Source of the DNA: Flavobacterium sp. Leaf82
GTDB lineage: Bacteria; Bacteroidota; Bacteroidia; Flavobacteriales; Flavobacteriaceae
Direction: 5' to 3'
Length of the DNA: 64,000 bases
Assembly: GCF_001422725.1 (NCBI RefSeq)
Contig: NZ_LMMA01000032.1
Coordinates: forward strand, 415,658-479,657
Made by a program: the position numbers and the translations under genes. Below, piece after piece: positions 28,251-36,938 of the stretch; the first letter of the stretch is position 1, and every line of letters starts with the position of its first letter. The notes under the pieces were generated by a model. The model did not search any database. It saw nothing but the letters and a program-made list of their open reading frames with translations, and had not been told where the DNA came from.

Positions 28251-28262
28251 AATTATTTTCAA

Positions 28263-28538
28263 TTATACAATTTCGGCGCTTAGTCCAGCTTCCAGAAGTT
28301 GTGTACATTGAGGTTTTAACTTGTCCATTGACCCCGTTTTTACGGTACATTTTCCGTTGTAATGTACAATTAAGGAACATTGTTCTGCTTGTTCAGGCGT
28401 GTGACTGCAAACACGCATTAAAGTGTCAATTACGTGATCAAAAGTGTTTACATCGTCGTTATAAACTATGATTTCGTTATTGAAACCTGTCGCTTCCTTT
28501 TCGCGAACCCTTTCTCTTACTTTCTCTTTAGTACTCAT
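28263..28538 (-). CDS. clpS: ATP-dependent Clp protease adaptor ClpS
   Basis: N-degron adaptor that delivers substrates to the ClpA/ClpC-ClpP protease in the cytoplasm. 91 residues, with a charged flexible N-terminus and the ClpS core: IIVYNDDVNTFDHVIDTLMRV, then HTPEQAEQCSLIVHYNGKCTVKTG. The substrate-pocket Asn-Asp (NDD) and the ClpA-contact region are intact. It lies downstream of prmA in the same orientation. A hairpin terminator follows the stop by 13 bp. Confidence 0.96.
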   Translation of the reverse strand: MSTKEKVRERVREKEATGFNNEIIVYNDDVNTFDHVIDTLMRVCSHTPEQAEQCSLIVHYNGKCTVKTGSMDKLKPQCTQLLEAGLSAEIV

Positions 28539-28774
28539 TTTTTTAGGTTTTTGTACTTTTGTAATTACTAATATATTTTTTTTTTCCTCAGATTAAAAAG
28601 ATTAGCAAGATTTTTATTCTCTAAATTTCAATCAGATTTAAAAATATTTAGGCAGATTCCAGCAAATTAATTTTAATAAAATTTAACCAAATCTGCTTTA
28701 ATCTGTTGAATCTGCAGGAAACAAAATCATTTTAATTCCTTAATCTTTCAGCTAATAAACAAATAATCAACTAT

Positions 28775-29608
28775 CTAATTTACGTATTTTAATGAAACCC
28801 AGTTATTTCTTTCAAACTTTTTAACATATGTTAATCCTTTTTCCGTGCATGAAGCATCAATAAACGGAATATCTTCTACATAAAAACCGCTAAACAATAT
28901 TATGCCGCCTTTATTTAGACAATCAACATAGCTTTGCATATCGTTCAACAAAATATTTCTGTTGATGTTTGCAATGATTAGATCGTAACTTTTTCCTGCT
29001 AATAATGCTGCATCGCCTTCGTAAACGGTAATATGCTTGCAATTATTGCGTTCAGCATTTTCGATAGAATTCAAATAACACCAGTTGTCGATGTCGATCG
29101 CATCAATTGGTTCTGCACCTTTCATTTCGGCAAGAATAGCTAAAATTGCAGTTCCGCAACCCATGTCAAGAGTTTTAAGACCTTTAACGTCCATTTCTAA
29201 TAAATGCTGGATCATCATATGAGTTGTTTCGTGATGACCAGTTCCAAAACTCATTTTTGGTTCGATTACAATATCAAATTCGGCATTGGTTTTTTCATGA
29301 AAAGGAGCACGAACATGACATTTTCCGTCTACATCGATCGCTTCAAAATTCTTTTCCCATTCCTCGTTCCAGTTTACCTGATCGATTTCTTCAATTGTAT
29401 ATTCAATTTTAAATTCTTCAGATTCTAAGATATAAATGTCGTCCAGAATATTTTCATCCCATAAATCTTTCTTTACAAAAGCCGAAATTCCAGTTTCAGT
29501 TTCAGTAAAAGTCTCAAACGCTTTTTCGCCTAATTCAGCAATTAAAATTTCAGAACCCGGTTCTTTTGGTTCGATCGTAAAATGGTATCCTAAATATATA
29601 TTCGACAT
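28775..29608 (-). CDS. prmA: Ribosomal protein L11 methyltransferase
   Basis: SAM-dependent methyltransferase modifying ribosomal protein L11. 277 residues from the ATG at 29608; a longer frame begins 20 codons upstream but runs through the promoter-like -7 box, so the shorter start is chosen. The N-terminal L11-recognition domain is followed by the Rossmann core: MSFGTGHHETTHMM, LDMGCGTAILAILAEMKGA, DAIDIDNWCYLNSIENAERN, DLIIANINRNILL (NIxxN). It belongs to the group prmA-tpiA-folP but is separated from tpiA here by two unknown genes on the opposite strand. Confidence 0.96.
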   Translation of the reverse strand: MSNIYLGYHFTIEPKEPGSEILIAELGEKAFETFTETETGISAFVKKDLWDENILDDIYILESEEFKIEYTIEEIDQVNWNEEWEKNFEAIDVDGKCHVRAPFHEKTNAEFDIVIEPKMSFGTGHHETTHMMIQHLLEMDVKGLKTLDMGCGTAILAILAEMKGAEPIDAIDIDNWCYLNSIENAERNNCKHITVYEGDAALLAGKSYDLIIANINRNILLNDMQSYVDCLNKGGIILFSGFYVEDIPFIDASCTEKGLTYVKKFERNNWVSLKYVN

Positions 29609-29622
29609 AAATAAATTTTTTG

Positions 29623-29630
29623 CAAAGGTA
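29623..29630 (-). promoter_or_regulatory. -7 box upstream of prmA
   Basis: TACCTTTG on the minus strand, 14 bp before ATG 29608. It supports the short PrmA start. Confidence 0.5.
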
Positions 29631-29647
29631 AGAATCCAAAGTAGAAG

Positions 29648-29679
29648 TTGTTCATAAATAATCGACATCCTTACCTTTA
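29648..29679 (+). promoter_or_regulatory. Promoter of the unknown secreted-protein gene pair
   Basis: TTG (29648-29650), 21 bp, TACCTTTA (29672-29679; last base differs from TAnnTTTG), 42 bp before the ATG at 29722. It is divergent from the prmA promoter. Confidence 0.45.
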
Positions 29680-29721
29680 TTAATGTTAATTTTGATTTGA
29701 ATTTGTAAGGATTTTTAAAAT

Positions 29722-30858
29722 ATGAAGAATATCATTTTTATTTTGCTCTTTGTGGTACTTAATGGAGCAACTTGTGAGAAGGAACATGAAGTAGTAAGAT
29801 CATTTTGTTATTGGAAAACTGATTTGTATTTTCAAAAAGAAGAAGATTCACTGCTTAATAATTTGAAAGTACAACATATGTATGTTCGTTTTTTTGATAT
29901 CGATTGGAATCCGTATGCCAAAGAACCTCTGCCAGTTGCAACAATTAATGATATCAGATTAAATGAAAGCAATCCTGAAATAACGCCAAGTGTTTTTATA
30001 ACGAATGAAGTTGTTTTGCAATCTAATAAAAAACAACTGGACAGTCTGGCAATAAGAATTGCAAAACGCGTACAGCAAATTGGTGTGAGATTAAATGAAA
30101 CAAAAGCAGATAAAATCGCGAATGCAATTGTATACCCAAAGGATTATTACAAGCAGGAAAACTACAAACGCATCAACTATGACTCAGTAAAATCAATTGA
30201 ACTGGCGAAACTAAAAGTTGATTTTAAAGAAATTCTTGTTGATTGTGACTGGACAGAAAAATCGAAAGACAATTATTTTTATCTTTTAAAACAAATCAAA
30301 AAAGGATTTCCAACTGCGCAGGTTTCTGCAACAATCAGACTTTGGCAATATAAATATGCTGAAAAAGCAGGAGTTCCGCCAGTCGATAAAGGCTTGTTGA
30401 TGTGTTATAATTTGAATAAACCAGAGGATTTTAGCACCAAAAACTCAATAGGAACCAGCGAAGAATTAGCGCAATATATTACACACGATAAATACAAAAT
30501 AAAACTTGATATTGCTTTACCGCTTTATAGTTGGGCAGTAGTTTTTCGAGGAAATCAGTTTAAGGGGATTTTATCAGACTATGATCAGCTAAGAAATGAC
30601 AGTATTAAACTGAAGAAAACATCAGACTGCAAATATATTCTGCAAGATGATGTTTTGATAGGACAAACTTATTTAAGAAACGGAGATGAAATCAGGATCG
30701 AAAAAATTTCTGAAGGAGAACTTGAGAAAATGATTTCGATTATAACAAGCAAAATTAAGATTGATAACCAAACCAAAGTCACATTTTTCTCCTTTGATAA
30801 AAAATATATCAATGATTATGGAACCCAAAATATATCCAGTTATTATGCGCGTTTTTAG
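29722..30858 (+). CDS. Secreted/lipoprotein TIM-barrel-like protein of unknown function
   Basis: 378 residues with an N-terminal signal and possible lipidation Cys18 (NGATCEKEHE; the Thr before Cys is not ideal). The body reads like a (beta/alpha)8 barrel of the GH18/DUF3142-like kind: MYVRFFDIDWNPYAKEPLPVAT, ITPSVFITNEV, FKEILVDCDWTEKSKDNYFYLL, AQVSATIRLWQYK, GLLMCYNLNKPEDF, KLDIALPLYSWAVVF. The acidic pair in VDCDWT sits where such barrels have a strand-4 motif, but catalysis is not assured. It overlaps the next gene by 14 bp, implying translational coupling. The assignment to a barrel is inference. Confidence 0.7.
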   Translation: MKNIIFILLFVVLNGATCEKEHEVVRSFCYWKTDLYFQKEEDSLLNNLKVQHMYVRFFDIDWNPYAKEPLPVATINDIRLNESNPEITPSVFITNEVVLQSNKKQLDSLAIRIAKRVQQIGVRLNETKADKIANAIVYPKDYYKQENYKRINYDSVKSIELAKLKVDFKEILVDCDWTEKSKDNYFYLLKQIKKGFPTAQVSATIRLWQYKYAEKAGVPPVDKGLLMCYNLNKPEDFSTKNSIGTSEELAQYITHDKYKIKLDIALPLYSWAVVFRGNQFKGILSDYDQLRNDSIKLKKTSDCKYILQDDVLIGQTYLRNGDEIRIEKISEGELEKMISIITSKIKIDNQTKVTFFSFDKKYINDYGTQNISSYYARF

Positions 30859-33154
30859 TAGTTTACTTTTAGCATTGAGCTTTCAGGTATCTTTTGCCTG
30901 TGGTTGGAGTGTTTCGCCAGAAACGAGTCGGTTAGCTTTGTTTAAAGCACAAAGAGAAGGTTTTTTTAAGTTGACACCATTTTATTATTCAGCAGATTAT
31001 TACTATTCTACCAATACTGTTTCTGGCGTTGACCAGGAATTAAATTGCCAGGAATGGAAGAAAAAATTAGGCAATACAGTCGATCCAAAAGATGTTCATA
31101 CTATTTTGTATGAAACAGATTCTGAACAATTTGAAAATGCTTTTGAATCTAAAACATTAAAAAAGTTATTCGCTAAAAATACTTTTATTGATGCTTTGTT
31201 ATTATCCAAAAATAAAGCTTTTCTAAACTACATTTTGTTTGCTAAAAAGCTGGAATACAATAGTAATATTGATGTAAAATGGGAATCTTGGGGACAAGTT
31301 GGTTACGGAAGCAAAGATCATAAACTGGCCGATGTGAATGATTTTGAAAAGAAAATTAATTCAGCCAAAGATCCTTTTTTGAAACAGCGATATGCATTTT
31401 TAGTTTTAAGATATAGTTTTTACGTTCAGGATAAAAATGAAGTAATTCGTTTATACGACACTTATTTTACTGAAAATAAAAATACCATTTTAGAACCGTG
31501 GGCTTTGTATTATAAAGCTTTGTGTATTGATAATTTGCCTTTACAAAATTATTTATTGAGTAAAGTTTTTGCTGCTTGCGAAGAAAAATCTTTTGCCGTT
31601 TTACAGCATTATAATTGGAAATTAACCGAAGAAACTTTGACTTTGGCTCAAAATGACGAAGAACGAAGCGTGATTCTTTCTATTGAAAGTTTTCGTAATC
31701 CTTCGCCGGATTTAAAAACAATCGAAGAGGTTTATAAACTAAGTCCCAATAGTATTAATTTGAGTTTTTTAATTGGAAGGGAAATCAACAAACTCGAAGA
31801 TTGGATTTTTACACCTCAATACACCAATAATGGTACTCCATCTGTAGTATTTGAAGGCACAGATTGGTACGGAGATTATGCAAAAGCAAGAGATGAAAAT
31901 CTAAATAAAGATATTTTATATTTAAGAGAACTCGAATATTTTCTGATTTCTATCAGGGAACAAACTTCAGGTGAGCAAAAAGAGTATATCACGGCAGCAA
32001 TTGCACAGCTTTGTTTTATTGATGATGATATTGAATCAGGGAAAAAATATACCAATATGATTTCTGATAAAGCGAATGCATCGATACAAATGCAAAAAAA
32101 TATTCAGTTGGCTTTAGTATCATTAAAACAAGATGATTTGAAAAGCGAGAAAGTTCAAAACCAACTTTTCAAGTACTTCGATTCGGTTGAGAATCTGGTA
32201 GAAACAGATCACGGATTGTTTAAGAATCTTTATAGTTTGTATCGCATAGCCAGTGCAGATTTCTATAAAAAAGGTGATCGTGTTACATCAGGCTTGTTAA
32301 TGATGAAATCAGACGCTAAAAATGACGGAGAATATGCTTCTTACAATAATCCTTATTTTTATAATTATATAGGTTATTTTGACCGTTCTGCAACTGTAGA
32401 TGATATCGATCGATTGATGGCTTTGCAGCAAAAAGAAGATAAAATTCCTTTTGAAAAATACATTTGTTCCGGAACAATTGCACCAAATATAAATTATTAC
32501 AAAGACCTGAAAGGTACAATTGCTTTTAGGAATAACAATTTAGAACTGGCTTATGAAACCTTTTCGTCTATGCCAAAAGATTTCTGGGAAAAGAATTATG
32601 CGTTTGCAGATTATTTAAACGAAAATCCTTTTACGCCTAAAATCCTGCAAAAAGACAAAGAACGCAAATTTGATTATCGCTTTAACAAAGCCGATTTTAT
32701 TGCTAAACTTATTCAGCTTAAGAAACAAAATACAGCAGCAAGTAATTTGCAATTGGCCCATGCTTATTTTAATGTTTCGTATTTAGGAAATTCCTGGATG
32801 ATGGTTGCATACGACTGGACATCAGGAGAATCGTATGTAGATTATGTTTACGGAGACAATTCTGAACTTGAGAAAACGTATCAAAAAGGTAATTATTACA
32901 GCTTGACAATGGCGAAAATGTATTACGAAAAAGCCTTGAAAATGTCTAAAAACAATAACGAAAAAGCAATGGCAAGTTTAATGATTTTTGAATGTAATTA
33001 TTACAACCACTACGCTAATATTGTTTCGGCTGAAGAAGAAGAAAAAAATCCGTTTAAAGCAGGGCAGGAGCTGGTCAATTTCTACTCGGTTTATAAAACA
33101 ACCGGAACGTTTAAAAAGTACAATTGCCCTTTATTGCATTCGTTTATCAACTAG
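30845..33154 (+). CDS. Large exported helical-repeat protein of unknown function
   Basis: 769 residues from ATG 30845, whose signal peptide (MRVFSSLLLALSFQVSFACG) starts within the last codons of the upstream gene; the ATG lies 14 bp before that gene's end. Mature protein begins with ACGWSVSPETSR and an aromatic patch (FYYSADYYYS). The rest is mostly helical with TPR/SEL1-like hairpins (PLQNYLLSKVFAACEEK; NLELAYETFSSMPKDFW; NLQLAHAYFNVSYLGNSWMM; YYSLTMAKMYYEKALKMSK). No catalytic motif was recognised. Coupled expression with the barrel-like protein suggests a two-protein envelope function, possibly a complex. It ends before a terminator shared with tpiA. Confidence 0.75.
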   Translation: MRVFSSLLLALSFQVSFACGWSVSPETSRLALFKAQREGFFKLTPFYYSADYYYSTNTVSGVDQELNCQEWKKKLGNTVDPKDVHTILYETDSEQFENAFESKTLKKLFAKNTFIDALLLSKNKAFLNYILFAKKLEYNSNIDVKWESWGQVGYGSKDHKLADVNDFEKKINSAKDPFLKQRYAFLVLRYSFYVQDKNEVIRLYDTYFTENKNTILEPWALYYKALCIDNLPLQNYLLSKVFAACEEKSFAVLQHYNWKLTEETLTLAQNDEERSVILSIESFRNPSPDLKTIEEVYKLSPNSINLSFLIGREINKLEDWIFTPQYTNNGTPSVVFEGTDWYGDYAKARDENLNKDILYLRELEYFLISIREQTSGEQKEYITAAIAQLCFIDDDIESGKKYTNMISDKANASIQMQKNIQLALVSLKQDDLKSEKVQNQLFKYFDSVENLVETDHGLFKNLYSLYRIASADFYKKGDRVTSGLLMMKSDAKNDGEYASYNNPYFYNYIGYFDRSATVDDIDRLMALQQKEDKIPFEKYICSGTIAPNINYYKDLKGTIAFRNNNLELAYETFSSMPKDFWEKNYAFADYLNENPFTPKILQKDKERKFDYRFNKADFIAKLIQLKKQNTAASNLQLAHAYFNVSYLGNSWMMVAYDWTSGESYVDYVYGDNSELEKTYQKGNYYSLTMAKMYYEKALKMSKNNNEKAMASLMIFECNYYNHYANIVSAEEEEKNPFKAGQELVNFYSVYKTTGTFKKYNCPLLHSFIN

Positions 33155-33206
33155 GTTTTTATGAGAAGTGAAAAGATGCAAGACGCAAGAGAAAAGATAG
33201 AGACAT

Positions 33207-33239
33207 AAAAAAAGCGTTCGCATAGCGAACGCTTTTTTT
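33207..33239. terminator. Bidirectional terminator between the unknown pair and tpiA
   Basis: Seven A, GCGTTCGC, ATA loop, GCGAACGC, seven T: symmetrical, serving both convergent units. Confidence 0.93.
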
Positions 33240-33271
33240 ATCTAGGGATTTCAAAATCTAAAATCTAAAAA

Positions 33272-34024
33272 TTAGATAGCTGTTACAATTGCTAAAAAGT
33301 CATCTGCTTTTAAAGCAGCACCTCCAATTAAACCACCGTCTACGTCTGGTTTACCAAAGATTTCTTTAGCATTGTCCGGTTTAACAGAACCACCGTATAA
33401 AATAGAAACTTCGTCAGCGATTTCAGCTCCGTAAGCTTTACGAACAACTTCTCTGATAAATTCGTGCATTTCCTGTGCTTGTTCCGGTGAAGCAGTTTCT
33501 CCAGTTCCAATAGCCCAAACAGGCTCATAAGCTAAAACAACTTTAGACCATGATTCTTTTGCAATCTGGAATAATCCGTCACGCAATTGGTTTTCAACAA
33601 TATTAAAGTGATTTCCTGATTGACGGTCTTTTAATTCTTCTCCAAAACAGAAAATTACAGTTAAGTCATGTTTCAATGCAGTATCTACTTTATTAGCGAT
33701 TAAAGCGTCAGTTTCGTGAAAAATAGCTCTACGCTCAGAGTGACCAAGAATTACGGTGTTTACACCAATACTAGTTAACATATCTGCAGAAATTTCTCCT
33801 GTAAAAGCTCCGCCTTCAGCTTGGTGAACGTTTTGAGCAGCAACACTAATAGTTGTGTTTTTAACTTTAGCAACAGCTGCTTGTAAGTTTACAAATGTTG
33901 GAGCAACAATTACCTGAGCTGTAGTATGAGCTGGTATTTTAGTAATTAATTCGCTTAATAATTCTTCAGTTTGAGCTGCGTTTTTATGCATTTTCCAGTT
34001 TCCTGCAACAATCTTTTTTCTCAT
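33272..34024 (-). CDS. tpiA: Triose-phosphate isomerase
   Basis: Glycolytic isomerase interconverting dihydroxyacetone phosphate and glyceraldehyde 3-phosphate. 250 residues, standard length. Motifs: VAGNWKMHKN (catalytic Lys), ILGHSERRAIF (catalytic His), VLAYEPVWAIGTG (catalytic Glu), SILYGGSVKPDN and GLIGGAAL (phosphate grip). All residues are intact. It belongs to a minus-strand run with a TlpA-like thioredoxin 79 bp upstream; the spacer holds a 7-bp inverted repeat (ACTATTG/CAATAGT, 34069-34086). Confidence 0.98.
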   Translation of the reverse strand: MRKKIVAGNWKMHKNAAQTEELLSELITKIPAHTTAQVIVAPTFVNLQAAVAKVKNTTISVAAQNVHQAEGGAFTGEISADMLTSIGVNTVILGHSERRAIFHETDALIANKVDTALKHDLTVIFCFGEELKDRQSGNHFNIVENQLRDGLFQIAKESWSKVVLAYEPVWAIGTGETASPEQAQEMHEFIREVVRKAYGAEIADEVSILYGGSVKPDNAKEIFGKPDVDGGLIGGAALKADDFLAIVTAI

Positions 34025-34103
34025 TTTGGTAGTTTTTATTTTATTCTTTTTTTGTTTTTTGTTGTGGTACTATTGAATCCAATAGTGCTATTGTGATCGG
34101 GTA

Positions 34104-34598
34104 TTATTTTAAACTTTTAAGCGTTTCACTGATTTTATCAAAATCAGTTTCTATGGCGCGGTACAATACAATTTTACCTGTTTTGTCAACGATGATATAT
34201 CTTGGAATCCAATCCAGATCAATTGCTTTTCCAAAAACACCTTTCATACCATCATTCATCATAAAATGATCGCCTTTTAGTTCGTGTTTCTCAATTCCTG
34301 CTTTCCATTTGTCAGCAGTTTTATCTGCAGAAAGAAATAAGTAAGATACATCAGGATTGTTAGCTTGTAATTCTTTTAGTTTTGGCATTGCTTTTACACA
34401 ATCACCACACCAGGAAGCCCAAACTTCGATAACCAAAGTTTTACCTTTATATTTCTTTAAAATATTCTTGAAAGAAGTCTGACCTCCGTCAATAGTTAAT
34501 AATTTTTCTGATAATGCTTCTTTAGAAAAACTTGTTTTCTGAGCCTGTGAACATGAAAATGTAATAAATGCAATAACGATTAAGGCTATTTGTTTCAT
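34104..34598 (-). CDS. TlpA-like thioredoxin-fold lipoprotein
   Basis: Envelope thiol-disulfide protein, 164 residues, lipoprotein signal (ITFSC, Cys16). Thioredoxin fold with active site WASWCGDCVKAMPKL (Cys64, Cys67). The middle dipeptide Gly-Asp is that of a TlpA/ResA-like reductase subgroup. It also has a cis-Pro region (DWIPRYIIVDKTGK). Context with the DoxX/thioredoxin-like gene upstream and tpiA downstream is a recurring housekeeping arrangement in Flavobacteria. Likely role: keeping exported proteins or cytochrome c thiols reduced; the partner is unknown. Confidence 0.88.
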   Translation of the reverse strand: MKQIALIVIAFITFSCSQAQKTSFSKEALSEKLLTIDGGQTSFKNILKKYKGKTLVIEVWASWCGDCVKAMPKLKELQANNPDVSYLFLSADKTADKWKAGIEKHELKGDHFMMNDGMKGVFGKAIDLDWIPRYIIVDKTGKIVLYRAIETDFDKISETLKSLK

Positions 34599-35003
34599 AC
34601 GTAGATAATATTTGCTTTTTTTAATTTGGATTTAAATCATCTTTAGATCTGATAATTTTTATGGTTTAAATTCATATTGATTTCATAAAATAAAAGATCC
34701 CGAACAAAGTTAAACAAACAAATCGAATGAGAAATGGAGATTAACAAAATTTGAAGACACCTTTATTTTATCACAAATCTGGAAATTTCGGTTAGAAAAA
34801 GCCGAATGAAATCGTAATAGTAGGTTTGAAAAACCTGATTTTTTAATGAATTTCAGTAAATGGATTTTGTTAAAGAGAAAAAAACACCCTTTTTTTTATT
34901 GAAGAAGGAATTTTAGAAGCAAAAAAAACGTCAGATTTGGGTAAAAAAAATCGGTAAATTATAGCACTATAATTTACCGATTTTTGAATTTTAAAGTGAG
35001 ATT
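34599..35003. other. 405-bp intergenic region between the TlpA-like and DoxX-like genes
   Basis: AT-rich; contains the strong terminator at 34946-34985 next to the DoxX-like stop. No gene or other motif recognised. Confidence 0.6.
34946..34985 (-). terminator. Terminator after the DoxX-like gene
   Basis: 19-bp inverted arms (core ATCGGTAAATTATA) with a 2-4 nt tip. On the minus strand it ends in eight T, just after the stop at 35004. Confidence 0.9.
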
Positions 35004-36104
35004 TTACAATTTCAAATCCTTAATATCGTTGTAATGTACTTTTTGAATTATAGTCCCGTTTTGTATTGCTACAATACTAGGATTTGCTCTTTCAACAGTT
35101 TTTAAAGCCGTTGCATCGCAAAAATAGAAATCAATATCTAAACCATATTGTTTCTTCGCTTTTGTAATTTCTTCAGCTCCTGATGCAGTCATTGCAATCA
35201 CTTTATATCCTTTTGCTTTAGCCTCTTTGCTTAAACCTTCCAGTTTTTTCATTCCGTCAGGATTAGATAAAGCCAAATCATAGGTTACAAAAACTAATAA
35301 TTTTGGTTCTTTTAATAATTCCTCCTTATAGTCAGAATCATCTTTTACCATTGTAAAATCGTGAATTGGCGGTACATAACCTTCTGTAATTACTTTGTCT
35401 TTTCTATCAACAAACTTGGCTCCTTCAGGAATATTTGCCAAATCTTTTTCTGTAAATTCTTTATCAACACCATTTACTTTATAGATAAAAATCATTTCTA
35501 CTACAGATTTTGGAGCTCCTTCCGGAATTTCCATTCCTTTCTCGATGTTTGTTCCTACTTTATAAGGACGGAAGTCTTTTATAGGATTGTGATTTAAAAC
35601 CCAAACTGCCATAAAAATGCACAATACAACACTTGCATAAGTAATGATATTGGTAACAGCGCTTGAAAATAAAGGGTTTACTAATTTTTTATTGATGAAT
35701 AAAATCAAAATAAAGAATAGCAATACAATGTCTTTTGTAAATGATTGCCAAGGTGTTAAGTGTAAAGCGTCTCCAAAACATCCGCAATCTTTTACGACAT
35801 CAAAATAAGCCGAGTAGAAAGTAAGGAACGTAAAGAAAACTATTAAAAGTAATAAAGCCCAAATCGTTAGTTTTGATTTGTAACCTACCAATAACATTAC
35901 GCCTAGAACTACTTCAAGAATTACTAAAAAGATCGCTAATCCTAAAGCCAATGGCTCTAAGAAAGGCATATTAAAAACCGGTTCGCTAAAATATTCGGCT
36001 AATTTGTATGAGAATCCAACCGGGTCATTTAGTTTTATTAATCCCGAAATGATAAATAATACTCCAACAAATAATCTTGAGAATTGAGTAATGATGTTTT
36101 TCAT
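35004..36104 (-). CDS. DoxX/MauE-like membrane protein with C-terminal thioredoxin-like domain (BT_3928 type)
   Basis: 366 residues. N-terminal half: four membrane helices of the DoxX/MauE type (RLFVGVLFIISGLIKLNDPVGFSYKL, PLALGLAIFLVILEVVLGVMLLVG, TIWALLLLIVFFTFLTFYS) with the paired cysteines of DCGCFGDAL, then FTKDIVLLFFILILF and a fifth helix (YASVVLCIFMAVWVL). C-terminal half (about 235-366): a thioredoxin-like alpha/beta domain (KLLVFVTYDLALSNPDGMKKLE, YGLDIDFYFCDATALKTVERANPSIVAIQNG) without a CxxC. Probably a quinone- or thiol-redox membrane component working with the neighbouring TlpA-like protein. Lies downstream of the DUF1599 gene. Confidence 0.87.
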   Translation of the reverse strand: MKNIITQFSRLFVGVLFIISGLIKLNDPVGFSYKLAEYFSEPVFNMPFLEPLALGLAIFLVILEVVLGVMLLVGYKSKLTIWALLLLIVFFTFLTFYSAYFDVVKDCGCFGDALHLTPWQSFTKDIVLLFFILILFINKKLVNPLFSSAVTNIITYASVVLCIFMAVWVLNHNPIKDFRPYKVGTNIEKGMEIPEGAPKSVVEMIFIYKVNGVDKEFTEKDLANIPEGAKFVDRKDKVITEGYVPPIHDFTMVKDDSDYKEELLKEPKLLVFVTYDLALSNPDGMKKLEGLSKEAKAKGYKVIAMTASGAEEITKAKKQYGLDIDFYFCDATALKTVERANPSIVAIQNGTIIQKVHYNDIKDLKL

Positions 36105-36173
36105 GTTTTCTTATTTTTTTGCAACGAATTTTTAAGTTAGCGTGAATTATTCATGCTTTCGTAACTTAGATAT

Positions 36174-36713
36174 TTAGTTAATAGGTTCAAGGATTAGAGC
36201 AAAAACAGAGTAATTAATCATATCCTGATAATTGGCATCAATACCTTCAGACACTAAAGTTTTTCCTTTATTATCTTCAATTTGTTTTACTCGAAGCAGC
36301 TTTTGCAGAATCAAATCTGTCAATGAACTTACGCGCATATCACGCCATGCCTCACCATAATCATGGTTTTTAGCTTCCATTAACTCCTTTGTTAATTTGA
36401 TTTTAGCATCATATAATTCGGTTGCTTTTTCTACATCAAGATCCGGTTGATCAACAACGCCCAATTCTAACTGAATCAAAGCCATAATAGAATAATTGAT
36501 GATGGCGATAAATTCTCCTTTTTCATCTTCATCAACTTTACGGATTTCGGTTTCTTGTAAGCTTCTGATTCGTTGCGCTTTTATGAAAATTTGATCAGTC
36601 AATGACGGCAGTCTCAAAATACGCCAGGCACTACCATAATCTTTCATTTTATTGATAAATAAAGTACGGCAAACCGTAATTACATTATCATATTCAAGGG
36701 AAGTATTCTTCAT
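36174..36713 (-). CDS. DUF1599 protein with internal duplication
   Basis: 179 residues made of two copies of the same motif: MKDYGSAWRILRLPSLTDQI (from about residue 23) and NHDYGEAWRDMRVSSLTDLI (about residue 117), each followed by a basic helix (KAQRIRSLQE / KLLRVKQIED) and an INYS segment. DUF1599 is widespread in Bacteroidota beside folP and tpiA; it has been linked by others to nucleotide-modification domains, but no reaction is established. Divergent from folP. A good promoter lies upstream. Confidence 0.85.
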   Translation of the reverse strand: MKNTSLEYDNVITVCRTLFINKMKDYGSAWRILRLPSLTDQIFIKAQRIRSLQETEIRKVDEDEKGEFIAIINYSIMALIQLELGVVDQPDLDVEKATELYDAKIKLTKELMEAKNHDYGEAWRDMRVSSLTDLILQKLLRVKQIEDNKGKTLVSEGIDANYQDMINYSVFALILEPIN

Positions 36714-36742
36714 TTATTGCTGTATATTTGCTAAAATTTCTT

Positions 36743-36773
36743 CAAAAATAAGGATAATAATAAAGAGTTTCAA
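36743..36773 (-). promoter_or_regulatory. Promoter of the DUF1599 gene
   Basis: On the minus strand: TTG (36773-36771), 20 bp, TATTTTTG (36750-36743), which fits the Bacteroidota consensus exactly, 29 bp before the ATG. Confidence 0.6.
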
Positions 36774-36930
36774 GTTTAAGGTTTTCTTTGTTTCAAGTTT
36801 TTTCTAAACAAAGTGTTAATGACAATAATTTGAAACCAGGATATAATGTGAAAAGTTTCAGGTTACAAGTTTTGAAACTCGTGTAATCTGAGTCAACTTG
36901 AAACTTGAAACAAATAAAACTTGAAACAAA
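36771..36930. repeat. Degenerate AACTTGAAAC / GTTTCAAGTT repeats before folP
   Basis: Copies of GTTTCAAGTT occur near 36790 (with a partial copy at 36769). Copies in opposite orientation (AACTTGAAAC) occur around 36896-36930, in part tandem (ACTTGAAACTTGAAAC), with variants between. Together they could fold into a long hairpin. Confidence 0.75.
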
Positions 36931-36938
36931 ATAAAAAA

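Larger units (their letters stand above)
27931..28262. other. 332-bp intergenic region bounded by two related hairpins
   Basis: Contains the two long hairpins described separately. Between them (about 27990-28195) is AT-rich DNA in which no credible gene or protein remnant was recognised. Confidence 0.6.

Noticed and set aside
34069..34086. Inverted repeat ACTATTG/CAATAGT between the TlpA-like gene and tpiA as a terminator
   Set aside because: Only 7 bp, with no T run after it on the minus strand; both genes may be co-transcribed.
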